Shown here one piece after another: positions 15,765-25,306 of a stretch of 64,000 bases of DNA. How positions within the stretch are numbered: the stretch's first letter is position 1; each line of letters opens with the position of its first letter. The stretch comes from Pseudomonadota bacterium. GTDB taxonomy: Bacteria > Pseudomonadota > Gammaproteobacteria > Steroidobacterales > JBCBZW01. The position numbers were made by a program, and so were the translations under genes. The notes below the pieces were generated by a model. The model was not told the origin of the DNA. It made no database searches and was given only the letters and a program-made list of their open reading frames with translations. The stretch covers positions 124,001 through 188,000 of the forward strand of contig JBCCWS010000003.1 in NCBI GenBank assembly GCA_039193195.1, in the 5' to 3' direction.

Positions 15765-17931
15765 TGAGTTGGAACATGCGAGGTCGGCCCGGGCGCGCAC
15801 CGAACGGTCGACGCGACACTACGTACACCTCGTCCGTCACGTTGTCGACACGTCCCGCCAGCCTGAAGCGCTTACTCACTTCGTAGTAGGCCGCGAGATC
15901 CACGTAGGTCGTCTCATCAGACCCTTCATCCGGTGGGATCGGCCCCATGCCCGCCTGGTCTCGCATCCGCGAGATGTAGGCGAACGAGAGCTGCAACCCC
16001 CAGTTCGCACCTTCCACTCCAGCGTTGACGTTGGCACGGTGCGGCGGTACGTAGGGCAAGTTGAAGCCCGGCTCCACACTGCCGAACTGCGGGTTGGACG
16101 ACTGGAACTCTTCACGAAACTCTGCGTTGGTGTAGGTGTAGCTGGCGGCGAAGGGAACACTTAAGCCTGAGGAGACCCGAAAGGATTTGCTCCAGCCGGC
16201 CTCTACCCCGAAGGTCCTCACCTCCCCAGCATTCGTCTGCGTACCGATCTCCTCCGGCAGGCACCCCGCGGAGATGGTACAGATGGCCGTAAGGTTATTG
16301 TAGTCGTTAAAGAAACCGATGACTTCCACCTTGCCAAGAGGCCCGCGCCATCGTGCCCCAGCCTCGTAGTTCCAAGAGTCCTCCGGCTCGATGTCTTCGG
16401 TCAAGGAGGGCGTTGCGGGAGAAAATCCCCTATGCACGCCAACCAACATCATAAGGCCATCGGTCACGTCGAAGGCTGCACCCAAACCGGGCAAGGCCAC
16501 CAGGTACTCGTTGTCCTGCTCGCCCCCGGCGAGGCGGTCGGTGAAAGTATTGCTGATCGCTTCGATGCGCAAACCCGGCACCACCCGCCAGCGCCCAACG
16601 TTGATCTCATCGCGAATCCAGAGCGAAAGGGCTTGGGTCTGACCGGTGTTGTCCGTGACGATGTCACGGGGCTGATCGTTCTCGAGTAGCTCCCTATCGA
16701 TCTGCTCGAAGCCGAACTCATCGTGCAGGCGACGAACCCGATCGGCATGCACGCGAAGGCCCATCTCGAGGGCGTGTGTCGCGCGGCGACCAAAGAACCA
16801 CTGAAGCCCGCTCTGCAAACCCGTCGAGTAGAAGTTGCGATCGTTGGTGCCAACACGGATGTCGTCGGGCGATCCGCTCACTCCATCGGTGTCAGCACCG
16901 TCGAGGATGGAGACAAATAGCTGGTTGAAGGGGGTCTGCGGATTGGCGAGCACCTCGCGGATGTCCGCGCCGTTGAAGTTGTTGAACTTACGCCAGGCGC
17001 GATCGAAGTACTGGTAGTAGCCGGTCACGTTGAGCTGACCGCCGAGAAGGGGGTGACGCCAGTCAATACGGCCTGCCGCCCAATCCCACTCCATCCGATC
17101 GAGCACGCTAGCACGGTAGCGACGGAAGGGGTCTTCGCGCAGATCCGCCTCGGTCAATCCTAGGTAGGTCTCGTTCGACACCTCATTGGCATAGCTCAAC
17201 CGCAGTTCGAGCTCGCCCCGCCCAATGGCGAAGGATGACTTCAGCAGTAGTTCGTTCTTCTCAAAGCCGGCATCGCCTCCGCCGTCGATGTCCTTGAAGC
17301 CGTCGCTGCCAAGGTGCACGAACTCACCCAATAGCCCCACTTTGTCGAACTGGGTCCCGGCGCGCCCGTGGGCCAGGCGATGGCCGAAGTTACCGCCTGA
17401 GAGTTGCAGCATCGTCTCGGTAGCGTCCGGGATCGGTGCCGATACGAGGTTGATCGCACCCCCGATGGTCTGCGGACCATGCTGGATCGAGGCCGGACCT
17501 TTGATCACTTCAACGCCCACCATGCGCGTGGTCAGAGGAAAGTAGTAAGCAGCTGGCGCCGAGTACGGCGCAGGTGACAGAGGCACGCCGTCCTCCATCA
17601 ACATCACCTTTTGGCTGCGGTCCGCGCTGCCCCCACGAAGGCCTATGTTGGGGCGCAGGCCCACGCCATCTTCCTCACGCACGTACACGCCGGGCACGAA
17701 GTTCAACACTCGACTGATATCGTTGTACTCGTACAACTCTAGGGTCTGGGCGTCGACACGGTGGGCAGACCCGGTCACCCGATCTGCCTCGACGAACACG
17801 CCGCGCACCACAATCTCATCGATCTCATGATCAACCGCAGTCGCCGATGGCGCCTGCGCGTTCGCACCTAGGCCATTGCCTAGGAACAGCGCGGCAAGTA
17901 GCGCGCTGCGATGGGCATTGGAGATGTTCAT
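15745..17931 (-). CDS. TonB-dependent receptor, FecA-like
   Basis: Predicted 728 aa. The ATG at 17931 overlaps the upstream stop (ATGA) and is followed by a signal peptide (ALLAALFLGNGLGANAQ). A TonB box (DEIVVRG) lies near residue 37. The plug domain (about 50-170) has VPGVYVREEDGVGLRPNIGL, RGGSADRSQKVMLMEDGVP and GPASIQHGPQTIGGAINLV. The rest is a 22-strand barrel, ending FQLSATYRY. It should import a ferric chelate or similar small ligand across the outer membrane using TonB/ExbBD energy. The ligand cannot be read from sequence; iron is favoured by the imelysin gene and the Fur-like site upstream. Confidence 0.92.
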   Translation of the reverse strand: MNISNAHRSALLAALFLGNGLGANAQAPSATAVDHEIDEIVVRGVFVEADRVTGSAHRVDAQTLELYEYNDISRVLNFVPGVYVREEDGVGLRPNIGLRGGSADRSQKVMLMEDGVPLSPAPYSAPAAYYFPLTTRMVGVEVIKGPASIQHGPQTIGGAINLVSAPIPDATETMLQLSGGNFGHRLAHGRAGTQFDKVGLLGEFVHLGSDGFKDIDGGGDAGFEKNELLLKSSFAIGRGELELRLSYANEVSNETYLGLTEADLREDPFRRYRASVLDRMEWDWAAGRIDWRHPLLGGQLNVTGYYQYFDRAWRKFNNFNGADIREVLANPQTPFNQLFVSILDGADTDGVSGSPDDIRVGTNDRNFYSTGLQSGLQWFFGRRATHALEMGLRVHADRVRRLHDEFGFEQIDRELLENDQPRDIVTDNTGQTQALSLWIRDEINVGRWRVVPGLRIEAISNTFTDRLAGGEQDNEYLVALPGLGAAFDVTDGLMMLVGVHRGFSPATPSLTEDIEPEDSWNYEAGARWRGPLGKVEVIGFFNDYNNLTAICTISAGCLPEEIGTQTNAGEVRTFGVEAGWSKSFRVSSGLSVPFAASYTYTNAEFREEFQSSNPQFGSVEPGFNLPYVPPHRANVNAGVEGANWGLQLSFAYISRMRDQAGMGPIPPDEGSDETTYVDLAAYYEVSKRFRLAGRVDNVTDEVYVVSRRPFGARPGRPRMFQLSATYRY

Positions 17932-19376
17932 TTTCTGTCCAGTCGCAAAGGTCTTTGCAGGGGCGGAGGTTCCGGCGGCGCCGAGGTGATCCACCCGGCG
18001 CGCGCCAAACCGAACTCGGTACTGGCCAGGTCGACGGCGGGGTCGATCATCCGATGCGCCAGCCGACCGTTCAACGAGACGAAGGACTGCGCATACACCT
18101 CCACGGTGGCGAAGCCCTCGGCGAGGTAGTCGTCACGTATGTGGTGTGCCAGCTGCAAGATAAGGTCGGGCTGCCCGGCCATCTCACGGTACTGCTCCTC
18201 CGTAAGGTAGCGATGGGGAGAGACGATGACCGTGCGGCGCGTCCCATCGTGGCGCGTCAGCGCCACGCGGTACTCCAGGCTGCCGGACTTCTCCCGCAAC
18301 ATCACGCGCCATGAGAAGCGCATCCCCTGCTCGTGCCAGAGCACGGTGCCGGGGTAATACCAATGGCGCAGCGGCATCAGGAACTGAAGGGCGCAGAACA
18401 ACACCACGGCGAGCGTCGCCAACGCGCGCCCGAGACTCCAGCGGCGCGGGGCGTTAGCGGGAGTAACCGCGGCACGCGCCGCGAGCGGTACGCGTAGCAA
18501 GCGGGCGAGCTTCCGTGGCCAATCCGCCTCAAAGAAGATGAGCACGGAAAACACCATGATGAAGGGAAAGAGACCTATGTTGAAGAAGACGTGCGTGAAG
18601 TAATGGAATACGAGAATCACCAAAAACGCATAGGGCCTCGCCGGCCGCCACAGCATGAAACCGATGATCAGCGTGTCGAACAGAAACGCAAACCACGAGA
18701 AGGCAAAGTGCACCCAGGTCTGCTCTAAGAGAGGACCGAGTAAGGGCAGCCCGCTGTGCGGCGGCAACCAGATGTTCAAGGGTTGCGCATGCAACAACCA
18801 ATCGATCTCGAACTTTGCCCATCCCGCGTAGAAGTAAAGCAAGCCTACTTGGAAACGTACCCAATGGGTCTGCCACGCAGGCAGCGTTTGGCTGCGCAGC
18901 GCCGGGCGCCGCCAGGCGTCCACAGACCAGGCCCGATGCGGCGAGAGAAAACACATAATCAGCGTGAGCACGCTGATAAAGTAGTAGTGATTTAGATAGG
19001 TGGTAACATCCATCAGCTCCGCGTAAGTGAACAGGCACCAAAACGTGATGATAGCCACGCGATAGAAAAGCCCGATGGCGACGCAGATCGCCGCCAGAGC
19101 GATTCCACAGTAGAGCAGGTAAAGTCCGAACTCGCTGGGCACCTGAACCCAGGAAAATCCCCAATACTTAAAGTGAAACTCAGGCTCGACGTAGAGGCGC
19201 TCGATCCATCCATTGCGCACAAAGCGCAAAGCGCCGGCGCACATCAGCCCACCGATCAGTATGCGAAAGACGGCAAGGGCTGCGATATCTCGCGGCGCCG
19301 CCAATTCACGCAGCAATCGATCGGACAGCGAGTCCGCTAACACGGTGTGCGCACTGCCGGATGCGACGATACTCAC
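17928..19376 (-). CDS. vitamin K-dependent gamma-carboxylase-like membrane protein (HTTM domain)
   Basis: Predicted 482 aa, GTG start at 19376. Several membrane helices span residues about 30-310, then a C-terminal soluble part. Hallmarks of the bacterial VKGC/HTTM family: VTTYLNHYYFISVL, then FLSPHRAWSVDAW, then RFQVGLLYFYAGWAKFEIDW. Lys188 in AGWAK aligns with the catalytic-base lysine of human gamma-carboxylase. Further on, EQGMRFSWRVMLREKSG matches the conserved block after the membrane part. Human VKGC adds CO2 to glutamates using reduced vitamin K; function in bacteria is mostly unknown. Gene order imelysin, this gene, TonB receptor, DCC suggests a shared, perhaps iron-linked, role. Family call strong, activity not shown. 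Confidence 0.88.
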   Translation of the reverse strand: MSIVASGSAHTVLADSLSDRLLRELAAPRDIAALAVFRILIGGLMCAGALRFVRNGWIERLYVEPEFHFKYWGFSWVQVPSEFGLYLLYCGIALAAICVAIGLFYRVAIITFWCLFTYAELMDVTTYLNHYYFISVLTLIMCFLSPHRAWSVDAWRRPALRSQTLPAWQTHWVRFQVGLLYFYAGWAKFEIDWLLHAQPLNIWLPPHSGLPLLGPLLEQTWVHFAFSWFAFLFDTLIIGFMLWRPARPYAFLVILVFHYFTHVFFNIGLFPFIMVFSVLIFFEADWPRKLARLLRVPLAARAAVTPANAPRRWSLGRALATLAVVLFCALQFLMPLRHWYYPGTVLWHEQGMRFSWRVMLREKSGSLEYRVALTRHDGTRRTVIVSPHRYLTEEQYREMAGQPDLILQLAHHIRDDYLAEGFATVEVYAQSFVSLNGRLAHRMIDPAVDLASTEFGLARAGWITSAPPEPPPLQRPLRLDRK

Positions 19377-19393
19377 CTGTGCGTGGATGTCGT

Positions 19394-20692
19394 TTAGTCG
19401 TTGTCGCCCGCGGCCGCCGATGGAATGGCGAGCCCAAGGGCGCTAACGATCGGACCGCGGAACGTGTCCAACGCGCTCTTCATCACGCCGAGAAGTGCAC
19501 ACGGTGGCAACCCCGAAGAGGACGAGAAGGCGTTCACACACTCGTCGTTGTCGGTAATCGCCTCGACCGCCGCATCAAACCCCGTGTCGGCTTCGATCTG
19601 CGCGAGCAGTGCCAACACGTCATCGACTTGGACAACAATCTGATCGGCGAGATCCTGGCGATCGATTCCAATCAACAGATCGTTGACCCCCATAGCGCCG
19701 TCGACCCCGGTAAACAGATCTCGAAAAGCCTGGAAGTTGGCGATGAGATTCTCACCCGTTCGCCGCGACAGGCGCGACTCAAGGAACTCGGGGCAGGCGA
19801 CGGGATCAGCGCAGTTCAAGTCTGTCACGGGAAGGCCAGTCGGCAGCGCCACCTTTCGATCTTTGGTTTGCTTCTCCACGTAGAAGAGGGCGATGGAGAG
19901 CGCGTCGAGTGCGTCCTGAGGGCGGCCGTAGATCACGCTAGAATCGAGACCAGCCGTAGTCCATTGCTCGAGGAAGTCATCGGCAGCAGGATCCCAGCGC
20001 TCGAGAAGACTAGTGGCTAGCAAGGCGATGCGATCCGCTAGCCTGCTCAGATGGGCTGCTCGTGCCGCTGCGTCGGGCTGAGAAGCACAAGCCGGATCCG
20101 GCGCGTCCGTAAACAACAAATGCTCGATTGCGCCTAGACCGGTGATGTTTATCGGTGTGGTGCCGTCCACGGCGTCCCCGTTTGCCGCTGCCGCTTCCAG
20201 TGCGCACGTGTCCAGCGTAAAGGGCCATGAGTAGATAGAGTCGCGCAAGTCCTGCCCACCGGCCACGGCGTCGGGATTGGTGGAGCGCCCAGCCGGTCCC
20301 ACCTGCAGCACTTCGGCGCGCTGCCAAGAGGTCATTGCCGTGTTCCACGCGGCCTTCGCGGCGTCGCTCGTGGGCACTTCGCTGGGGGTTGCCGCGACAG
20401 CGGCGGCAGCCGTCTGCAGTCCCATCGCCACCATGTCGAAGTCTTCAAGCGCCGGCACGATGATGGCCGTGCCTATGTCGGAGAGGACCGCGCGGCGCGC
20501 ATCGTCGCCAGTTTCTGGCGGCGGATCGTTGTCCGGCGCCGGCTCCGGATCGGGAGGTTGCGCAATGCCGCCACCACCGTTGCCGCCACCACCACCGCAG
20601 GCAGCCAGAATCAGGGTCACGGCTAGCGGTCCGGCGTAGCGCGAAGCAAACCCTAGGCGCTCAACCCTAGGAAACACCCGTTCAGACGACAT
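19394..20692 (-). CDS. imelysin-family lipoprotein (peptidase M75-like)
   Basis: Predicted 432 aa. The ATG at 20692 has GGAGAG 6 nt upstream. A lipoprotein signal (VTLILAACGGG, lipobox LAAC) is followed by a Gly-rich and Pro/Asp-rich linker (to about residue 60). The imelysin signature GLGAIEHLLF is seen near residue 180, and RDSIYSWPFTLDTCA just ahead. Imelysins (IrpA, EfeO-related) are periplasmic or outer-membrane proteins of iron uptake; peptidase activity is doubtful. It is 17 bp upstream of the carboxylase-like gene and starts the core of the operon. Confidence 0.87.
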   Translation of the reverse strand: MSSERVFPRVERLGFASRYAGPLAVTLILAACGGGGGNGGGGIAQPPDPEPAPDNDPPPETGDDARRAVLSDIGTAIIVPALEDFDMVAMGLQTAAAAVAATPSEVPTSDAAKAAWNTAMTSWQRAEVLQVGPAGRSTNPDAVAGGQDLRDSIYSWPFTLDTCALEAAAANGDAVDGTTPINITGLGAIEHLLFTDAPDPACASQPDAAARAAHLSRLADRIALLATSLLERWDPAADDFLEQWTTAGLDSSVIYGRPQDALDALSIALFYVEKQTKDRKVALPTGLPVTDLNCADPVACPEFLESRLSRRTGENLIANFQAFRDLFTGVDGAMGVNDLLIGIDRQDLADQIVVQVDDVLALLAQIEADTGFDAAVEAITDNDECVNAFSSSSGLPPCALLGVMKSALDTFRGPIVSALGLAIPSAAAGDND

Positions 20693-20723
20693 GGAAATCT
20701 CTCCAGCAGACACAAAACACACT

Positions 20724-20755
20724 GCCCCGGGCTCCCGCTTTGGGAAACCCGGGGC
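20724..20755 (-). terminator. strong hairpin between collagen-like lipoprotein and imelysin genes
   Basis: GCCCCGGG (20724-20731) pairs with CCCGGGGC (20748-20755), with an inner TCCC/GGGA stem and a 5-nt loop. On the minus strand it is followed by AGTGTGTTTTGTG, a poor T tract. It may end the lipoprotein transcript or lower transcription into the imelysin gene. Confidence 0.6.
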
Positions 20756-20775
20756 TACAGATGCGCGTCGGACGC

Positions 20776-22338
20776 TCAGTCCGAGGCGACCTTGATCACC
20801 ACGACGCGGGCGCCCGCATCATCCGTGTTCGTGGACAAGGCGACGCGGGTGCCGTCCGGCGACAGCGCCAGGCCGAAGAACTGACTGGTCACCACGTCAT
20901 TGGGCAACTCGATGACTCCATCACCGAAAACCCGTGTGTCAGGCACGCCGTCGGCGGTCAGGATGAAAGCAGCTGGGTTACCGCCATAGCGGCCCGCGAC
21001 GATAGCGCGATCATCCGGAAGCACCACGATGTGGCGACCGCGGTCTTCGTTCGTCGGATACCCCTGGCTCTCACTCTGGATTGCCACCGTACCCATGTTG
21101 CCGTAGCCCATATCGATCGCGGTTGCAGAGCCGCTTGAGACGCGGAACACCACCACGTCCTGGGCAATCGACGTCGCGTAGCCTAGCGATGAGCCGGTCA
21201 TCGAATCTCGCGCCGTGGCTTCGCCGTAGCCGGCAACGACGTAGGAGGAGGTTCCCTGCTGAAAGCCGGATGCGTAGGCCTCAGCGTAGCCCACGTCCGC
21301 CTTGAACGGATTGAACACGGCGATACCCGGCGTGGCAGGAATGGTCGCCTCGTCACTGAATCCACCAAACGTTTCATCGAGGCTACCGTCGACATCTAGG
21401 CGAATCAGGAAGATGTGGTTATCGAGAACACCACCGAGATCCGTGTAGCCAGAAGCGACGATCTTGCCATCCGCCTCGATCGTGCCGCGGCGCTGGTTGT
21501 CGTTGAGCACACCCGTCGCATTGTAGGTATAGGCGACCCCACCGTTGAAGGTGGGATCGGCTTCTGCCCCCGTGTCCGTGATATCGAGACGGGCAACGTA
21601 GCGATCGCGGTCCGTGCGCACACCATCGGTAGCGGCGCCTTGGCCGAAGACCACAACGCGGTTGGTGATGACACTGCGATCAACCTGAATGTCCCAGGCG
21701 ATATCCGCGGGGAACGTAGCGGGCGCACCAGGAAAGTCACCGTTGTCGGCGTTGGCCCAGCCGAACACCACCTCGGCCTTGCCCTGCGCGTCGCCCCAAC
21801 CAGCCACCTGATTGCCGTCGGCATCGAGGCGGAAGAGGTAAACGGACTGCCCACCGTCCGCGTCGAGTGCGTTGACGGTCGCAACGACATCGCCATTTTG
21901 CAGCTCGACCACGCCGTAGGAGTTCTCGTCGCCGCTACCCTCCGTGGCGGTAGCCTCGAGCTCTACAAAGCCATCGCCACCGAAGCTGGCGTCCGGCGTG
22001 CCATCCGCGAAAAAACGCGCGATGACGATCTGGCGCGTGTCGTCCGTCGTACCCACATGACCAGACGCATAGATCTTGTTGGCGTTTGGCGCGACCTGGG
22101 CATAGCTGATGCCCCGCAGGTCGTTGGCAGCTGCGGTCACGGTGTCGCCCACGATTTGCAGGCTCGCCCCGCTAACGGCGTCTCCCGCCGGCCCCGGCGG
22201 TCCAGCAGCGCCGTCGGCACCGTCCGCGCCAGCGGGACCGGCAGGGCCCGCCGGGCCCGCAATGCCGTCGTCTCCCTCGCAGCCCCCAAGGGCAAGTACG
22301 CTCACCAAAACCAGGGGAGCGGCTAAATTTTTGATCAT
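20776..22338 (-). CDS. lipoprotein with collagen-like repeats and delta-60-type repeat domain
   Basis: Predicted 520 aa. ATG at 22338, signal peptide with lipobox GGC (Cys20). Residues 25-54 are ten Gly-X-Y triplets (GIA GPA GPA GPA GAD GAD GAA GPP GPA GDA), a collagen-like rod. The rest is a repeated domain with delta-60-like units such as DGTPDASFGGDGFVEL, DGSLDETFGG and DGKIVASGYTD, which usually form a beta-propeller. It is likely anchored in the outer membrane and exposed. It precedes the imelysin/TonB receptor genes on the same strand but a strong hairpin separates them. Ligand unknown. Confidence 0.8.
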   Translation of the reverse strand: MIKNLAAPLVLVSVLALGGCEGDDGIAGPAGPAGPAGADGADGAAGPPGPAGDAVSGASLQIVGDTVTAAANDLRGISYAQVAPNANKIYASGHVGTTDDTRQIVIARFFADGTPDASFGGDGFVELEATATEGSGDENSYGVVELQNGDVVATVNALDADGGQSVYLFRLDADGNQVAGWGDAQGKAEVVFGWANADNGDFPGAPATFPADIAWDIQVDRSVITNRVVVFGQGAATDGVRTDRDRYVARLDITDTGAEADPTFNGGVAYTYNATGVLNDNQRRGTIEADGKIVASGYTDLGGVLDNHIFLIRLDVDGSLDETFGGFSDEATIPATPGIAVFNPFKADVGYAEAYASGFQQGTSSYVVAGYGEATARDSMTGSSLGYATSIAQDVVVFRVSSGSATAIDMGYGNMGTVAIQSESQGYPTNEDRGRHIVVLPDDRAIVAGRYGGNPAAFILTADGVPDTRVFGDGVIELPNDVVTSQFFGLALSPDGTRVALSTNTDDAGARVVVIKVASD

Positions 22339-22394
22339 CAATTCTATCCTGTGTGATGCGTCGAATAGCCGAAGCGCGCGCACCGTAACAAGAC

Positions 22395-22413
22395 TGATTC
22401 TTATTTACAATGA
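22395..22413 (-). promoter_or_regulatory. possible Fur-like operator in an AT-rich island
   Basis: TGATTCTTATTTACAATGA lies in a strongly AT-rich patch 57 bp upstream of the lipoprotein start, in otherwise GC-rich DNA. It is an imperfect match to the Fur pattern (TGATAATnATTATCA-like halves). An imelysin and a TonB receptor downstream make iron control plausible. Pattern match by eye only. Confidence 0.4.
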
Positions 22414-22552
22414 CATTCGTTTTATTGTTGGGATCGCTTGCAACAGATACTTCGTCGCCAACCAGAGGGGAATTCGTACACGCCTTGCTTGCCCTCGCTG
22501 AGTCACTGCGCCAGCACTGACCGACCCGCTAAAGGCTCGCAGCAACTCGCCG

Positions 22553-23173
22553 TCACCTAGGCGGTGGAGGGGTCAGAGAAGGGTCTCCAGACACGTACGG
22601 CCGGTGCTGGTAGTACTTCGGTTGACGATCTACGCGCACGTGCAGCCAGGGTACGCCGAGCCCAGATGTGCTGAGCCAGACCGGATGCCGGCGCAGCGCC
22701 ACCTTCGTCGCACAAGCCACCGCTGACCACAGGGCGCGAGTCTGCGCCAGCGACGCCTGTCGCAGAAACACCGCCAGGTGCGCGAAGTCAGCTTTGTCGC
22801 TCGAGGGGACCGGTGCGATGAGCCGCGCATCTCTACCGAGCGAGTCAAATACCCGCACCAGAGCCGTCTCGGCCGACAAGTGCTCAGCGAAAGCCGCGTG
22901 ATCGGGCTGAACCCCGGCGAGCGCCGGCGCGTCGAGCAGTACGAACTCCGCCGCAGTCGCCGCCGCATCTAGACGCATTACCGGGTGCTCCCAGAACACA
23001 GCGGTGCTGCTCAATCGGCGCAGCTGAGCGGTGTACCAATCGGCGAATGGTACGTCTCCCTCCAGCAGCGAGAGATAGTCGTTCGTACGTAACGGTTCGC
23101 CCGAAGCGAATAATACTATTCGCTTCCCCTTAGGAATCATCTCAACGACAAGGGAGTAGTCAGTCAGGCTCAA
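22553..23173 (-). CDS. DUF6940-family protein of unknown function
   Basis: Predicted 206 aa, probably from a TTG at 23173 that overlaps the stop of the gamma-glutamylcyclotransferase-like gene (TTGA); the ATG at 23140 is an alternative. The sequence has the family's pattern as I remember it: AVFWEHPVMRL, FVLLDAPALAGVQPDHAAFA, HLAVFLRQASLAQTRALW, and a C-terminal LSTSGLGVPWLHVRVD, PKYYQHRPY. No signal peptide or membrane segment. Function unknown. It forms a two-gene unit with the gene before it. Confidence 0.75.
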   Translation of the reverse strand: MSLTDYSLVVEMIPKGKRIVLFASGEPLRTNDYLSLLEGDVPFADWYTAQLRRLSSTAVFWEHPVMRLDAAATAAEFVLLDAPALAGVQPDHAAFAEHLSAETALVRVFDSLGRDARLIAPVPSSDKADFAHLAVFLRQASLAQTRALWSAVACATKVALRRHPVWLSTSGLGVPWLHVRVDRQPKYYQHRPYVSGDPSLTPPPPR

Positions 23174-23517
23174 CGCTTGCGCAGCGCATAGACCTGCGCA
23201 TCCACTCGCTCACCGGTGTCGAGCGTGACCGTTACCACGACGCGCTCGTAGCCCTCACCCTCGAAGGCATCGAGCCGTGGCCAGTGGGCGGCGAGTGCGG
23301 GCGCGGACAGCACGAACCCTTCGACGGATGGGCCATCCTCGCGCGGGACGATCGCAGGATAGCCCATGCCAGCACCCCACCCCTCGTCGACAAGATCTCC
23401 TCGCAGGTTAGCGGCTTGCCAAGTGCCGCCGAGATCGTGCACGACGTAATGATTCGCTCGCCCGGGCGCCAGGGTGCCGTAGATGAACAAGCGCGTTGGC
23501 GCGTCAGCGTTCGTCAT
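23170..23517 (-). CDS. gamma-glutamylcyclotransferase-like (AIG2/GGCT) protein
   Basis: Predicted 115 aa from the ATG at 23517. The GGCT fold is shown by LFIYGTLAPGRANHYVV at the N-terminus (YGTLxxG nucleotide-like loop), GYPAIVPREDG, and LDAFEGEGYERVVV near residue 90, where the first Glu of FEGEGY is the usual catalytic acid. Such enzymes release 5-oxoproline from gamma-glutamyl amines or peptides; the exact substrate is open. It overlaps the DUF6940 gene by 4 bp. Confidence 0.85.
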   Translation of the reverse strand: MTNADAPTRLFIYGTLAPGRANHYVVHDLGGTWQAANLRGDLVDEGWGAGMGYPAIVPREDGPSVEGFVLSAPALAAHWPRLDAFEGEGYERVVVTVTLDTGERVDAQVYALRKR

Positions 23518-23690
23518 CGCCCTACACCTGCCACTGCCTGCACAGCACATTCACCATTCCGCACACCCACCCTCGAGAATGATTCACAGAGTGCCGACTT
23601 TGGACAAGATCAGCGGATGCCCACGATGCGCGCGGTCACCAATGCGCCTTCCGCAAGGCTGCCGAAGCGGCGGGCGCTTTCGTCCGCCCC

Positions 23691-25038
23691 TCAGTCTCGC
23701 GACAAGCCGCGCGTGAGCACCATCAGCAAGCCGAGGGCCACCAGCAGGACTACGGTGCCCATCAGCAGCGCGAAATCCTCCAGCTACAGCAGACCGTACA
23801 AGAGCGCGTAGGCGATCGACAATAGCGCGCCGAGGCCTCCTCCAAGACGCTTTGAGGCGAGCGCCGCGCCAGCGTAGGTCGCGGTCATCATCACGGTGGT
23901 GGCGGTGGCGAGCAGATAGGCGAAGGCAAAGCCAATGGTCTCGGCGAGCGACAGAACACCAGAAAGAACATCGTCAAGGAGCCGCCGACCAGCGCGCACT
24001 GCGCGACGTGCAGCAGCCGCCCGAGCATGAGCTCGAGGGCGAGCAACACAACGAAGGTACTCAACACAAACAACAGCCCGTACTTCACGGAGCGGGAGAC
24101 GCGGGTGTACACCGAGACCGGCTCGAACAGCGTAACCCCGGCCATAAACTCGTGCAGGCCGGGATTCTCCAGATGGGCGAAGCACGCCTGCGGATAGCTC
24201 CTGGCGAGTTGCTGGATCTCCCAACGCGCCTCGAAGCCCGAGGCGTCGGCGCTGTACTCTCTCGGTAGGGCCTGGCCGAGGAAGCTCGGATGCGGCCAGC
24301 TCGAGCGAGCGATGGTCGTGGTAATCGCCCCCAGTGGGGCGAAGCGCACAGGGCCGAGGCCCTTGAATTCGAGCGCCAGATCAAAGTTCGCGGAACCGCT
24401 TGCCAGCGCCGTGGCGTCGACCGATGCGTGAAATCCGCCACCGAGCAACTCCTGCAATCGCGTGCCGGGCGCGGGACTCGCGGCCTCGCCGTTTGAAGAG
24501 CAGCTCATCAAGGGTGGCGATGGCCCGCGGGTGGCTTACGCCGATCGCCACAAATGCGCGGCTCCAGTGAACGGTGTTCGCCTCGTCCTCAACAAGCGCC
24601 TGGACGGAGGCCGACGGGTAGCTGCCACTCGCGCGCAGACCGTCGCGGTGGCGAGTACACGGTAGATGCCGCGCCGGCGGTGCTCGCCGCTCAGGTCCAG
24701 CGCCAGCTGATCGGGCAAGACCAGGAATTCGCGCTCACGCACGGTCACCCGTTCGCGCAGCTGCATGACGCCCTGCGCATCGCCGAAGCGCTCTTCCACC
24801 ACCGTGCTCTGAGTGTAGGGGATCACAAGCACCGGACCGATGATGTTCTGCGGGCCGCCGAGGGTGGCACTCAGCTCGTTGACCACCCGCGCTGGCGGGC
24901 GCCACGTTCATCTACGACGCCGTGCACCATGGCCAGCGGAATCAGCATCGCGATGCTCATCGCAGCCACCATAATCCCGCGCCGCGTCAAGGGATCCTTG
25001 AACCACCCGACCGCCGGCAGATTCTCGAAAGACAACAT
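23691..25038 (-). pseudogene. creD: decayed creD (inner-membrane protein CreD)
   Basis: The frame starts well at an ATG at 25038 (MLSFENLPAVGWFKDPLTRR, a CreD-like N-terminus with a membrane helix) but is broken at least four times. Frame changes fall near 24890-24905 (ERGARQ to VVNELSATLGGPQ), 24640-24660, 24495-24510 and 23950-23965 (FFLV to LSLAETIGFAFAYLL). A TAG at 23784-23786 interrupts YALLYGLL/LEDFALLMG, after which the CreD C-terminus continues to a TGA at 23691. CreD recognisable blocks include GPVLVIPYTQS, HPSFLGQALPRE and the C-terminal membrane helices. Neighbouring genes are intact, so sequencing error is less likely than real decay. Confidence 0.85.
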
Positions 25039-25306
25039 CGAATTCGCTCCTCACCGGCGCGCCAAAGGCCCACCGTGGAACCGAATGACGCAATAGCGCG
25101 GGCAGCGTCTGGCACGGCACTGAGCGAATCTGACCAACGCGGGGGCCGCACCGCGGCATGGCGAACCGACGTTTGACACCCCCCTCAGACGCCCCCTACT
25201 CTGGCGAGCGCCGACGCTGTGGTGGCCTGTCGCCACACGCGCTGCGCCGGCCAATACAACAACTTGAAAGGAAGTCCGGACGGAACCGGACGGGGGAGTC
25301 ACCATC

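Noticed and set aside
21415-22326. 303-aa plus-strand open frame over the collagen-like lipoprotein
   Set aside because: Shadow of the minus-strand gene, which has a signal peptide, lipobox and repeats.
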